Positions 26,563-35,127 of a stretch of 64,000 nucleotides of DNA are shown here, one piece after another; the stretch's first letter is position 1; the number at the start of each line of letters is the position of its first letter. A program made the position numbers and the translations under genes. The stretch comes from Pseudomonas gingeri. GTDB taxonomy: Bacteria; Pseudomonadota; Gammaproteobacteria; Pseudomonadales; Pseudomonadaceae. Below the pieces are notes generated by a model, which was not told the origin of the DNA, ran no database searches, and worked only from the letters and a program-made list of their open reading frames with translations. The stretch is from positions 1,034,343-1,098,342 of the forward strand of contig NZ_JACAOS010000003.1 of assembly GCF_013386165.1 (NCBI RefSeq), given 5' to 3'.

Positions 26563-27339
26563 TCAAAAACGGGTGTTTTTCAGAAATTCCGCGAGACGCG
26601 GCGACTGCGGACGCTCGAACAGTTCTTTGGGTGGCCCCTGTTCTTCAATGCGCCCCTGGTTCATGAATACGATCTTGTCCGAAACCTCAAAGGCAAAGCG
26701 CATCTCGTGGGTGACCAGCAACATGGTCATGCCCTCTTCCGCCAACCCCTTGATCACCGCCAACACTTCACCGACCAGCTCCGGATCGAGGGCCGAGGTC
26801 ACTTCGTCGAACAGCATCAGGCTCGGGTTCATCGCGATGGCCCGGGCAATCGCCACCCGTTGCTGCTGACCGCCGGACAACTGCCCGGGAAAGTGATTGC
26901 GCCGCTCCAGCAGGCCGACCCGCTCCAGCCATTTCTCCGCCAGCGCCACAGCCTGGTCCTTGGGCAGCTTCTTGACCTTGAGCAGGCCCAGGGTCACGTT
27001 CTGCAAGGCCGTGAGGTGTGGAAACAGGTTGAACTGCTGGAATGCCATACCGGTCATGGCGCGGTGCTGGGCGATGACTTTTTCCGGATGGCGGACGCGC
27101 TTGCCGTTCACTTCGCTGTAGCCGATGGACTCGCCGTCCAGGGTGATCTGGCCGCCCTGGAACTCTTCCAGCAGGTTCACGCAGCGCAGCAGCGTGGTCT
27201 TGCCCGAACCACTGGAGCCGATCAGCGTGACCACGTTGCCACGCTGCATCTCCAGATCGACGCCCTTGAGCACTTCGAGCTTGCCGTATTGTTTGTGCAG
27301 CCCGCGAATGCTGAGCAGTGCTTGAGAATCAGTCGTCAT
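26563..27339 (-). CDS. Polar amino acid ABC transporter ATP-binding protein
   Basis: The product is 258 aa, GlnQ/HisP-type. Walker [11 protein letters not shown]-loop [13 protein letters not shown], signature LSGGQQQR, Walker [13 protein letters not shown], switch His in THEM. The ATG at 27339 overlaps the TGA of the upstream permease by four bases (ATGA), so the two are translationally coupled. The same frame stays open further upstream but only over the permease gene, so I reject a longer start. Confidence 0.94.
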   Translation of the reverse strand: MTTDSQALLSIRGLHKQYGKLEVLKGVDLEMQRGNVVTLIGSSGSGKTTLLRCVNLLEEFQGGQITLDGESIGYSEVNGKRVRHPEKVIAQHRAMTGMAFQQFNLFPHLTALQNVTLGLLKVKKLPKDQAVALAEKWLERVGLLERRNHFPGQLSGGQQQRVAIARAIAMNPSLMLFDEVTSALDPELVGEVLAVIKGLAEEGMTMLLVTHEMRFAFEVSDKIVFMNQGRIEEQGPPKELFERPQSPRLAEFLKNTRF

Positions 27340-27998
27340 GGCAAAGCCACCCGCTTTTCGATAGACCGACCGAGCAACTCGATCGCGTAGTTGATGATGA
27401 AGAACAGGAAACCGGCGAACAGGTAGAACTCCAGGGTCATGAAGGTCCGCGCGATCACCTGCTGGGTGCTGAGCAGCAACTCGGCGACGCCAATGACCGA
27501 GAGCAGGGTCGAAGCCTTGACGATCTCGGTGGACGAGTTGACCCAGGTCGGCAGGATCTGCCGCAGTGCCTGGGGTAGCAGCACATAACCCAGAGATTGG
27601 CGGAAAGTCAGGCCGATGGCCTTGCTCGCTTCCATCTGCCCGCGGGGAATGGCTTGCATCGAGCCCCGCACGATCTCCGCCACGTGGGAGCCACAGAACA
27701 GTGTCAGGCCCAGGGCGCCGGCCTGGAAGGCGCTGATCTGCCAACCCAGGGCCGGGGCCATGTAGAAGCAGGCGAGGACCAGCACGAACACCGGAGTGCC
27801 GCGAATCAGGTCGACGTACAGGCGAAACGGCGCGCGCATCCAGAACTTGCCGTAGGTCAGCACCAGCCCGGCGACAATGCCGATCAGGGTGCCGCAGACA
27901 ATCGCCAGGGCCGAACAGGCGACCGTGGTCTGGAAACCCTCCCAGAGGGTTTCCCGGGCGATCCACAACTCATGCCACCAACTTTGCGATTCGTACAT
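27336..27998 (-). CDS. Polar amino acid ABC transporter permease
   Basis: The product is 220 aa, HisM/HisQ type with about five helices. The EAA loop reads [20 protein letters not shown]. It pairs with the permease at 28008 (9 bp upstream) and is coupled to the ATPase by an ATGA overlap. Part of the proposed amino sugar acid or D-amino acid importer. Confidence 0.93.
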   Translation of the reverse strand: MYESQSWWHELWIARETLWEGFQTTVACSALAIVCGTLIGIVAGLVLTYGKFWMRAPFRLYVDLIRGTPVFVLVLACFYMAPALGWQISAFQAGALGLTLFCGSHVAEIVRGSMQAIPRGQMEASKAIGLTFRQSLGYVLLPQALRQILPTWVNSSTEIVKASTLLSVIGVAELLLSTQQVIARTFMTLEFYLFAGFLFFIINYAIELLGRSIEKRVALP

Positions 27999-28007
27999 GA
28001 GTGCCTC

Positions 28008-28670
28008 CTATCGGCGGATCGCCAGACGCTGCTCGAGGTAACGCAGGATCAGGGCAATGAGGTAACAGGCCACGACATAGAGCGCCGTGGTGACCATCCA
28101 GGTTTCGATCACCCGGTAGCTTTCCACGTTGATCTTGCGGGCGTGATAGGTCAGCTCCGGCACGGCGATGGCCGCCGCCAGGGAGGTGTCCTTGAACAGG
28201 GAAATGAAGTTGTTGGACAGCGCCGGCAGCACGTTGCGCAACATCACCGGTACCGTGACGTAGGCCCGTACCTGCCATTCGCCGAGGCCGATGGCCAGTC
28301 CGGCTTCACGCTGGCCCTTGGGAATGCTCAACAGGCCGGCGCGGAACACCTCGGTCAGGTACGCCCCGGCATACAACGACAGGGTGACGATAAACGAGGG
28401 AATCTTGTCCAGCCGGATGCCGAGGCTCGGCATGGCAAAGTAGATCAACAGGATCAACACCAGGATCGGCGTGTTGCGGATCACCGTCACATACACCGAG
28501 GCCAGCAGCCGTAATGCGCGATGCTTGCTGAGCAAGGCAAACGCCATCATCAGGCCGATCACGCAACCGATGGCGATGGACACCAGGGCCAGTTCCAGGC
28601 CCAGGCCCAGTCCCGCCAGCAAGGTGTCGAAATCGCGCCAGACGGCGGCAAAATTCAACTGATAGTTCAT
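28008..28670 (-). CDS. Polar amino acid ABC transporter permease
   Basis: The product is 220 aa, HisM/HisQ type. The EAA loop reads GQREAGLAIGLGEWQVRAYV. Hydrophobic segments start near residue 20 (GLGLGLELALVSIAIGCVIG). Forms the heterodimeric channel with the product of the next gene. It is separated from the binding-protein gene by a 172-bp gap with two inverted-repeat structures. Confidence 0.93.
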   Translation of the reverse strand: MNYQLNFAAVWRDFDTLLAGLGLGLELALVSIAIGCVIGLMMAFALLSKHRALRLLASVYVTVIRNTPILVLILLIYFAMPSLGIRLDKIPSFIVTLSLYAGAYLTEVFRAGLLSIPKGQREAGLAIGLGEWQVRAYVTVPVMLRNVLPALSNNFISLFKDTSLAAAIAVPELTYHARKINVESYRVIETWMVTTALYVVACYLIALILRYLEQRLAIRR

Positions 28671-28690
28671 GGTTCGCAGTACCTTCGACC

Positions 28691-28709
28691 GGGCGCCCTA
28701 TGGGCGCCC
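28691..28709. other. Perfect hairpin in the binding protein-permease gap
   Basis: GGGCGCCC-TAT-GGGCGCCC, 8-bp arms with a 3-base loop. On the minus strand no T run follows, so it is more likely an mRNA stabiliser or attenuator than a full terminator. This layout is common after highly expressed binding-protein genes. Confidence 0.6.
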
Positions 28710-28719
28710 TGCCCTTCAT

Positions 28720-28842
28720 TTCATTGGAAACGTAGCGAGCGAAGGAAAGACAAGGCGAAAAGAGGCGAGAAAGCGGAGTTGACTTTAGTCAATGAGCATT
28801 TCGAGCTTCTTTTCAACGCAGTATTTCCGAGCGCAGTAGTTT
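28720..28842. repeat. Long imperfect palindrome next to the binding-protein stop codon
   Basis: Centred on the perfect TTGACT-TT-AGTCAA (28779-28792). The two sides are imperfectly complementary outwards for about 50-60 bp: CGAAAAGAGGCGAGAAAG against TTTCGAGCTTCTTTTC, then GTAGCGAGCGAAGGAAA against TTTCCGAGCGCAGTAG. It ends right at the stop codon of the binding-protein gene and is purine-rich on one side, pyrimidine-rich on the other. It resembles dispersed intergenic repeats of Pseudomonas; copy number cannot be judged from one window. Confidence 0.5.
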
Positions 28843-29685
28843 TCACTTGAATTCGACTGGGAAACCGATTTCCGGGGATGGAAGATCGACGCCGAACCAT
28901 TTTTTGAAGGACGCCGCGTAGGTTGGGAACTCGACACCGGTCATGGCTTCATGCAGCGCGGTGTTGACGAAGTTCAGCCAGTCCTGGTCGCCGCGTTTGA
29001 CCGCGCACGCGTAAGTCTGTGGGCTCCAGGCAAACGCCGGACTGCGATACATGCCAGGTTTCTGCACCATCAGGTACTTGACCGAGGACTGGTCGGTGGC
29101 GGCGGCATCGGCGCGGCCGGTGCTCATGGCCTGGTACATCAGGTCAACACTGTCGTACTGGTCGACCTTGGCCTTGGGCAGTGCCTGGTGCACCAGTTCC
29201 TCGGCGTAGACGTTCTGCAGCACGGCCACGGTAACGCCGTCGCCGGCAGCGCGCAGGCTGTCGATTTCCTTGTACTTGCTATTGGCCGGCAGCAGCAGTG
29301 CGACACCCTCACGGTAGTACGGCAGGGTGAAGGCGACCTGCTGGGCACGGCTGGCGGTAACGGTGATGAACTGGCAACTGATGTCGACCTTGTCGGTCAG
29401 CAGGTTGGGAATCCGCGCATCGGAAGACTGCACCACGTATTCGACTTTGCTCGGGTCATTGAACAGGCCCTTGGCGATCATGCCGCCGATATCGATATCG
29501 AACCCCTGCAACTTGCCGTCGGCGCCCTGGAAGTGCCACGGCGCGTTGGTGCTGCCAGTGCCTACAATCAGGTGACCGCGCTTGAGCACGCTATCGAGCT
29601 TGCTGTCCGCTGCTTGCGCAGCCACCGCCGCCGAAGCCGCAAGAAGAAAGACACAGGCTTTAAACAAGGAAAGTCCACGCTGCAT
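28843..29685 (-). CDS. Amino-acid-type ABC transporter substrate-binding protein
   Basis: The product is 280 aa, SBP family 3. Residues 1-25 are a signal peptide (cleavage after AAVAAQA). The ligand domain starts LDSVLKRGHLIVGTG and has the family segment GFDIDIGGMIAKGLF. Periplasmic receptor of the importer encoded downstream. First gene of the cluster and the one with palindromic operator candidates just upstream. Ligand inferred from context only: an amino acid or 2-amino sugar acid. Confidence 0.9.
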   Translation of the reverse strand: MQRGLSLFKACVFLLAASAAVAAQAADSKLDSVLKRGHLIVGTGSTNAPWHFQGADGKLQGFDIDIGGMIAKGLFNDPSKVEYVVQSSDARIPNLLTDKVDISCQFITVTASRAQQVAFTLPYYREGVALLLPANSKYKEIDSLRAAGDGVTVAVLQNVYAEELVHQALPKAKVDQYDSVDLMYQAMSTGRADAAATDQSSVKYLMVQKPGMYRSPAFAWSPQTYACAVKRGDQDWLNFVNTALHEAMTGVEFPTYAASFKKWFGVDLPSPEIGFPVEFK

Positions 29686-29706
29686 GACGTTGCACTCCGA
29701 TGATGT

Positions 29707-29748
29707 GTATTCCGCTACAGCGGAACTTAGTATGTAACAACGGAATAC
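29707..29748. promoter_or_regulatory. Palindromic operator candidates upstream of the ABC/PLP cluster
   Basis: TTCCGC-TACA-GCGGAA (29710-29725) is a perfect inverted repeat. A wider pair, GTATTCCG (29707-29714) and CGGAATAC (29741-29748), is also perfect. They lie 22-63 bp upstream of the binding-protein start, where a repressor would act. IclR proteins commonly bind such TTCC/GGAA palindromes; the cluster's own IclR is the candidate. Confidence 0.5.
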
Positions 29749-30124
29749 AGAGCAGAAAGTGTGCCACAGGCTTCAGCGCCGCCGCAGCCAGACCTGAATA
29801 TCCATTAAAATCAATGAGATATATTTTCGTGCCGGTGGAGTGTTACAGAGAGTGGCAAAGCGCCGTGCTACGGAAGGCCACGCCAGGGTGGGTGTGAAGG
29901 CCCCAAAGCGGTGCGGGATGTGGGTGATTTGGGGGCAGGTTACCGATTGTCGGCAATTTAATTAGCAAGCTAATTAAAAGCCCTGCACTTAATTCAAAAT
30001 TAATCCTGGGCGCGGAAAGTGAAGTCAACCGCGCTCGCTCAGGCTCATCCCTGATGCCCTCCGCGGCACCTCCAACGTCGTTGCGGCGCTGGATGGAACC
30101 TCAAGCCTGCTTCGGAGAAACACC
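29749..30124. other. Intergenic region before the DUF2790 gene
   Basis: About 375 bp without a convincing gene. AT-rich around 29800-29830 and 29950-30000. It contains the perfect palindrome at 29957-29978 and, at 30115-30119, GGAGA as the ribosome site of the next gene. Confidence 0.5.
29957..29978. promoter_or_regulatory. Perfect 22-bp AT-rich palindrome
   Basis: Arms TTTAATTAGC and GCTAATTAAA around AA. It lies about 150 bp before the DUF2790 ATG and 270 bp from the divergent binding-protein gene. The TTAGC/GCTAA core resembles sites of MarR-family repressors. No MarR gene is in the window. It is not followed by a T run, so it is not a terminator. Confidence 0.5.
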
Positions 30125-30388
30125 ATGAACCTACGTACCCTGCTGATGACCGGCACCCTGGCTCTCTCGGCTTTCGCCGGCATGGCCCAGGCCGATACCA
30201 CGGCCGCCAAACCCGTACCTTATCAATACGGCATGCACCTGGACATCGCCAAGGTGGTGTCGATGAACGAACAACCTTCCCGGCAATGCAAAGTGGTCAA
30301 GGCCGATATGAAATACATCGACAGTGCCGGTCGCCCTGAAGACATGACCTACAGCAAAATGTCGGACTCCTGCGAATTCAATAACTGA
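30125..30388 (+). CDS. DUF2790 small periplasmic protein
   Basis: The product is 87 aa. Signal peptide residues 1-23 (cleavage after GMAQA). The mature domain has the family pattern VPYQYGMHLDIAKVVSM, then CKVVKADMKYIDSAGRPEDM-TY and a C-terminal Cys, giving a likely C-C disulfide. DUF2790 is largely confined to Pseudomonas, often in several paralogues near metal or stress genes. Function unknown. Confidence 0.88.
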   Translation: MNLRTLLMTGTLALSAFAGMAQADTTAAKPVPYQYGMHLDIAKVVSMNEQPSRQCKVVKADMKYIDSAGRPEDMTYSKMSDSCEFNN

Positions 30389-30463
30389 TCCCGCAAACAC
30401 CGCGACCACTGATTCCCCCTACAGGGCCTCGGTAACACGATACTTTTCGGTGAGACGCGATCC

Positions 30464-30547
30464 CGTGGGAGCTGGCTTGCTGGCGATGGCGGCAGCAAGC
30501 TCGATGCAGACTTGCTGGCCTCATCGCTGGCAAGCCAGCTCCCACAA
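30464..30547. repeat. REPIN between the DUF2790 gene and efeU
   Basis: CGTGGGAGCTGGCTTGCTGG-CGATGGCGGC faces GCCTCATCGCTGGCAAGCCA-GCTCCCACAA. The remainder of the 345-bp gap (30389-30733) holds only the Fur box and the efeU leader. Confidence 0.9.
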
Positions 30548-30674
30548 TTGAGCGTCAGCGGGAAAGAGACTATCGACGCAAACGCAGTGCCAGACGCTCG
30601 TTCGAGCGCAATCCTCCGCCGTCAACACCCCCGCCATTCAGCCATCACTTGGCAATTACTGATCAAATCTGTTT

Positions 30675-30693
30675 AGTAATGAGTATCATTATG
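30675..30693. promoter_or_regulatory. Fur box of the efe operon
   Basis: GTAATGAGTATCATTAT (30676-30692) matches the Fur consensus core ATAATGATAATCATTAT at 14 of 17 positions. It lies about 40 bp before the efeU start codon. Iron-replete Fur repression of the operon is therefore expected. Confidence 0.8.
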
Positions 30694-30733
30694 TTACAAG
30701 TTACCATCTTCTCTTACTGTGGTGCGTTGTCGA

Positions 30734-31576
30734 ATGCTGGTTCCCTTCCTGATCATGCTGCGCGAAGGCATTGAAGCCGCGCTTATCGTTGGCATCATCG
30801 CCAGTTACCTCAAGCAGACTGGCCGGGGTCAGTGGATGCCTGCAGTGTGGATCGGGGTGTTTCTCGCCGCCGCCCTCGCCCTGCTGGTCGGCGGTGGCCT
30901 GGAGCTGGTCAGTGCCGAATTCCCGCAGAAACAACAGGAACTCTTCGAAGGCGTTGTCGGGCTGGTGGCCGTAGGCATCCTCAGCTCGATGGTGTTCTGG
31001 ATGCGCAAGGTCGCCCGGTCCATCAAGCACGCCCTGCACGAATCCCTCGACCACGCCCTCGCCGGTTCCAAGCACCAGGTCTGGGCGCTGATTGCCATGG
31101 TGTTTTTCGCCGTGGCCCGTGAAGGCCTGGAAACCGTGTTCTTCCTGCTGGCGGTGTTCCAGCAGAGCGAAGGCCCGGGCGCGCCCATCGGCGCCCTGCT
31201 CGGCCTGATCCTGGCGATTTTCGTCGGTTTCGCCATCTACAGCGGCAGCATGCGCCTGAACCTGGGCCTGTTCTTCCGCTGGACCGGCCTGTTCATCCTG
31301 GTGGTCGCCGCCGGCATCCTCGCCAACTCGGTCCAGGCCCTGCATGAAGCCGGCCTGTGGAACCACCTGCAAACCGTGGTCTTCGACATCAGCGCCACGC
31401 TGCCGATGGACGGTCCGGCGGGCTCGGTCCTGGCTGGCATGTTCGGTTACCAGGATGCGCCGACGGTCAGCGTCCTCGGTGCCTACCTGCTGTACCTGGT
31501 GATCACCCTGGTGCTGTTTTTCCTCCCGACCGCAGCACCGGCGCCCAAGCACACTTCTTCCGTTCCCAACCAGTAA
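30734..31576 (+). CDS. efeU: FTR1-family iron permease
   Basis: The product is 280 aa with seven predicted helices. The two iron-binding REG-type motifs, REGIEA in helix 1 and REGLET in helix 4, are both intact. It is the inner-membrane iron channel of the EfeUOB ferrous iron system. I use the ATG at 30734, which starts the hydrophobic first helix immediately; a GTG at 30719 is in frame. It is the first gene after the Fur box, with efeO 8 bp downstream. Confidence 0.93.
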   Translation: MLVPFLIMLREGIEAALIVGIIASYLKQTGRGQWMPAVWIGVFLAAALALLVGGGLELVSAEFPQKQQELFEGVVGLVAVGILSSMVFWMRKVARSIKHALHESLDHALAGSKHQVWALIAMVFFAVAREGLETVFFLLAVFQQSEGPGAPIGALLGLILAIFVGFAIYSGSMRLNLGLFFRWTGLFILVVAAGILANSVQALHEAGLWNHLQTVVFDISATLPMDGPAGSVLAGMFGYQDAPTVSVLGAYLLYLVITLVLFFLPTAAPAPKHTSSVPNQ

Positions 31577-31584
31577 GGCTCCCC

Positions 31585-32778
31585 ATGTCCAACCCTGCAA
31601 CTGGCAAACCGCCCCAAGCCCTGCGCTGGGCGGTAGCCGGCTCGGTGATCGTGATGATCGCGGCCGGTGGACTGTTCTACTACGCCTCGCAACTGGCCGC
31701 GAGCAAGCGCCAGGCCCATCACAACGAAATCACCGTGACCATCCAGGCCCACGGCTGCGAGCCGAACGCCCTGAGCGTGCCGGCCGGGCAGAACAGCTTC
31801 CGCATCCTCAACAGTTCACAACGCGCGGTCGAGTGGGAAATCCTCGACGGTGTGCTGGTGCTCGAAGAGCGCGAGAACATCGCCCCGGGCCTGAGCCAGG
31901 TGATCAACGCCAACCTGCAACCCGGCGACTACGCCATTACCTGCGGGCTGCTGAGCAATCCCCGCGGCACCTTGCACGTGACGCCGACGGCCGCTTCCGA
32001 GGCCGCGGCCAAGGCACGTCCGTCGCTGACCGCTTTTATCGGCCCGTTGTCGGAGTTCCGTGTGTACCTGAGCAGCCAGAGCGGCGCGCTGATCAAGGCC
32101 GTCGACGCCCTGGAACAGGCGATTGCCGCCGGCGACCTGACTCAGGCCCAGGCCCTTTATGCGCCGGCCCGTGCCGCCTATCAACGTCTGGCCCCCGCCG
32201 CCCAGCGTCTCGCCGAACTGGATAACGCGATCAACGCCCGCGCCGACTATTACGAAAAACGCGAGCAGGACCCGGGCTTCGGCGGCTTCCACCGCCTCGA
32301 ATACGGCCTGTTCCAACAGCGCAACCTCGATGGCCTGCTGCCGGTCGCCCAGCACCTGCAAGCCGATGTCGCCAACCTCAAGCAACAACTGCTGGCTCAG
32401 TCGCTGCCGCCGGAACAACTGGTCAGCGTCGTCGTCCGCAGCCTGCGCAGCATGGCCGACACCCGGGCCAGCAGCGGCGAAGAAGAACGCTACAGCCACG
32501 TCGACCTGGACGGCTTCGCCGCCAACCTGCAAGCCGCGCAAAAGGTCATCGACCTGATGCGACCGCTGCTGGTCAAGTCCTCCGGCGACCTGCTGGTGAA
32601 GATCGACGATGCCGCCGTGGCCCTGGACGCCGAATTCAACGGCCTGCGCAACGCCAACGGCTACGTCACCTACGACACCGTGAGTGCCGCGCAACGCCAG
32701 CAGATCAGCGACAAGGCCAAGGCACTGGCCGATGCACTCGATGGAATCGACCCCGCCCTCGGCCTTTCCGGCCTGTGA
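31585..32778 (+). CDS. efeO: Iron uptake system component EfeO (cupredoxin + imelysin)
   Basis: The product is 397 aa. A single hydrophobic segment at residues about 14-36 (signal anchor or uncleaved signal) exports the protein. The cupredoxin domain (about 45-135) contains [11 protein letters not shown] and ITCGLL. The imelysin/M75 domain (about 145-390) has the iron/metal motif HRLEYGLF. In E. coli EfeO delivers periplasmic iron to EfeU; the absence of an obvious AxA cleavage site suggests membrane tethering here. efeB begins 19 bp later. Confidence 0.92.
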   Translation: MSNPATGKPPQALRWAVAGSVIVMIAAGGLFYYASQLAASKRQAHHNEITVTIQAHGCEPNALSVPAGQNSFRILNSSQRAVEWEILDGVLVLEERENIAPGLSQVINANLQPGDYAITCGLLSNPRGTLHVTPTAASEAAAKARPSLTAFIGPLSEFRVYLSSQSGALIKAVDALEQAIAAGDLTQAQALYAPARAAYQRLAPAAQRLAELDNAINARADYYEKREQDPGFGGFHRLEYGLFQQRNLDGLLPVAQHLQADVANLKQQLLAQSLPPEQLVSVVVRSLRSMADTRASSGEEERYSHVDLDGFAANLQAAQKVIDLMRPLLVKSSGDLLVKIDDAAVALDAEFNGLRNANGYVTYDTVSAAQRQQISDKAKALADALDGIDPALGLSGL

Positions 32779-32797
32779 ACAAGCAGACGATACGAAC

Positions 32798-34114
32798 ATG
32801 AGCGATTCAGAACACAACAACGCCGAATTTTCCGCCCAGCGCCGCCGCGTCCTGCTGGGCATGGGCGTGGCCGGTGCCGCCCTGGCCGGTAGCGCCCTGA
32901 GCTGCCCGGTCATGGCCGCCGGCCAGGCGCAAGCCCAGGTCACCGAAGCTCCGAGCAGCGACAAGACCGAGGACCGCCACGACTTCCACGGCAAGCACCA
33001 GACTGGCATCGTCACCCCGCGTCCAGCCGCCGGCATGATCGTCTCCTTTGACGTCCTGGCCAGTGACAGCGAGGAACTCGAGCGCCTGTTCAAGACCCTG
33101 AACAAACGCATCGCCTTCCTCATGAGCGGCGGCGCGGTAAAACAGGTCGATGAAAAACTGCCGCCCCTGGATTCCGGGATTCTCGGCCCAGTGGTCACTC
33201 CGGACAACCTGACCATCACCGTCGCGGTGGGTGAGTCGCTGTTCGACGAGCGTTACGGCCTGGCCGGCGTCAAACCCAAGCACCTGATCCGCATGGTCGG
33301 TTTCCCCAACGACGCACTGCAGCCGGAACTGTGCCACGGCGACCTGAGCATCCAGTTCTGCTCCAACACCCCGGACACCAACATTCACGCCCTGCGCGAT
33401 ATCGTCAAGAACACCCCGGATCTGCTGCTGGTGCGCTGGAAACAGGAAGGCACGGTACCGGCCCAGGCGCCGCTCAAGGCCGGCGAGCCGGCCCAGAGCG
33501 CACGCAACTTCCTCGGTTTCCGTGACGGCTCGGCCAACCCGGACTCCAACGATAACAGCGCCATGGACAAAATCGTCTGGGTCCAGCCCGGGGCCAGTGA
33601 ACCGGCCTGGGCCGTGGCCGGCAGCTATCAGGCGGTGCGGATCATCCGCAACCTGGTAGAACGCTGGGACCGCACGCCACTGCAGGAACAACAAAGCATC
33701 ATCGGCCGGGTCAAGACCACCGGCGCCCCCATGGGCGGCCAGACGGAAGCCCAGGTCCCCGACTACGCCAAGGACCCGGAAGGCAAGTTGACCAAGCTCG
33801 ATGCGCATATCCGCCTGGCCAACCCGCGGACCGCCGAAACCCAGCGCAACCTGATCCTGCGCCGCCCCTTCAACTACTCCAATGGTGTGAGCAAGAACGG
33901 CCAGCTGGAAATGGGGCTGCTGTTCATCTGTTACCAGTCGGATCTGGCACAAGGCTTTATCGCCGTGCAAACCCGGCTCAATGGCGAACCCCTGGAGGAA
34001 TACCTCAAGCCTATCGGCGGCGGCTATTTCTTCACCCTGCCGGGTGTCACGGACGATCAGGACTTTATCGGTCGCTCACTGCTTTCAGCTGTAAAACAAA
34101 AAACCACCGCTTGA
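32798..34114 (+). CDS. efeB: Deferrochelatase/Dyp-type haem peroxidase EfeB
   Basis: The product is 438 aa. Twin-arginine signal: [20 protein letters not shown]. The Dyp-peroxidase catalytic Asp lies in GFRDGSANP. Typical haem-binding C-terminal part ([20 protein letters not shown]). It is exported folded with haem through Tat; in E. coli it acts as ferrous oxidase/peroxidase and can take iron from haem. Third gene of the operon. Confidence 0.93.
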   Translation: MSDSEHNNAEFSAQRRRVLLGMGVAGAALAGSALSCPVMAAGQAQAQVTEAPSSDKTEDRHDFHGKHQTGIVTPRPAAGMIVSFDVLASDSEELERLFKTLNKRIAFLMSGGAVKQVDEKLPPLDSGILGPVVTPDNLTITVAVGESLFDERYGLAGVKPKHLIRMVGFPNDALQPELCHGDLSIQFCSNTPDTNIHALRDIVKNTPDLLLVRWKQEGTVPAQAPLKAGEPAQSARNFLGFRDGSANPDSNDNSAMDKIVWVQPGASEPAWAVAGSYQAVRIIRNLVERWDRTPLQEQQSIIGRVKTTGAPMGGQTEAQVPDYAKDPEGKLTKLDAHIRLANPRTAETQRNLILRRPFNYSNGVSKNGQLEMGLLFICYQSDLAQGFIAVQTRLNGEPLEEYLKPIGGGYFFTLPGVTDDQDFIGRSLLSAVKQKTTA

Positions 34115-34139
34115 CCCTTAACTCACCAGGAAACGTCCC

Positions 34140-34964
34140 ATGAAGAAGTCGCCTCTTGCTTTGTTGTTGGCCCTTGGCCTGTTCCACGCACCGCTTTCGG
34201 CTTTCGCGGCCACCGCGCCGTTGGATCTGGTGGGCCCGGTGTCCGACTACAAGATCTATGTAACCGCAGAGATCGATGATCTGGTCAGCAAGACCCAGCA
34301 GTTCACCGACGCCGTGAAGAAAGGCGACCTGGCCACCGCCAAGAAGCTCTACGCCACGACTCGCGTGCATTACGAGAAGATCGAGCCGATCGCCGAGCTG
34401 TTCAATGACCTGGACGGCGCCATCGATTCGCGCGTCAATGACCACGAAAAAGGCGTGAAGGCTGAAGACTTCACCGGTTTCCACCGGATCGAATACACCC
34501 TGTTCTCGGAAAACACCACCGACGGCCTGGGCGCCCTGGCTGACGGCCTGAACAAGGACGTCAAGGACCTGCAAACCCGCGTTGCCGGCCTGACCTTCCC
34601 ACCTGAGAAAGTCGTCGGCGGTGCTGCTGCACTGTTGGAAGAAGTGGCGGCCACCAAGATCTCCGGTGAAGAAGACCGTTACAGCCACACCGACCTGTAT
34701 GACTTCCAGGGCAACATCGACGGCGCGAAGAAAATCGTCGACCTGTTCCGTCCGCAGATCGAGAAGCAGGACAAGGCTTTTGTCGCCAAGGTGGACAAGA
34801 ACTTCGCCGCCGTGGACAAGATCCTGGCCAAGTACAAGACCAAGGATGGCGGTTTCGAAACCTATGACAAGGTCAAGGAAGCTGACCGCAAGGCCCTGGT
34901 GGGTCCAGTCACTACCCTGGCTGAAGACCTGTCGACCCTGCGTGGCAAGCTGGGCCTGAACTAA
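34140..34964 (+). CDS. efeM: EfeM/EfeO-type imelysin-domain periplasmic protein
   Basis: The product is 274 aa with a cleavable signal peptide (residues 1-23, ending SAFA). It is one M75/imelysin domain without the cupredoxin part. The motif HRIEYTLF corresponds to HRLEYGLF in EfeO. The second half shares [20 protein letters not shown] with EfeO's [15 protein letters not shown]. It is the fourth gene of the Fur-controlled operon and a single-domain paralogue (EfeM-type). Probably binds iron or supports the EfeO step; its exact role is not settled. Confidence 0.88.
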   Translation: MKKSPLALLLALGLFHAPLSAFAATAPLDLVGPVSDYKIYVTAEIDDLVSKTQQFTDAVKKGDLATAKKLYATTRVHYEKIEPIAELFNDLDGAIDSRVNDHEKGVKAEDFTGFHRIEYTLFSENTTDGLGALADGLNKDVKDLQTRVAGLTFPPEKVVGGAAALLEEVAATKISGEEDRYSHTDLYDFQGNIDGAKKIVDLFRPQIEKQDKAFVAKVDKNFAAVDKILAKYKTKDGGFETYDKVKEADRKALVGPVTTLAEDLSTLRGKLGLN

Positions 34965-35007
34965 GGCCTGTGGTTATCCTGGGCGGATTTTTTCGCCTGG
35001 GATGACC

Positions 35008-35098
35008 TCATCGCGAGCAAGCTTGCTCCTACAATGTCCCGGTTGAACGCACAATAGCGAACGACTCGATACCGTAGGAGCATGTTCGCGATAAACGA
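35008..35098. repeat. REP-like copies between the efe operon and pssA
   Basis: CATCGCGAGCAAGCTTGCTC-CTACAATG (35009-35036) and a degenerate CCGTAGGAGCATGTTCGCGA-TAAACG (35072-35097). Confidence 0.7.
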
Positions 35099-35127
35099 TA
35101 ACGCAGTACCCCCTGCTACCCCCCGCC

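Noticed and set aside
26563..27966. A single long frame that would fuse the ABC ATPase to upstream sequence
   Set aside because: The upstream half overlaps the permease gene out of frame; the ATPase homology starts at the ATG at 27339, coupled to the permease stop codon.
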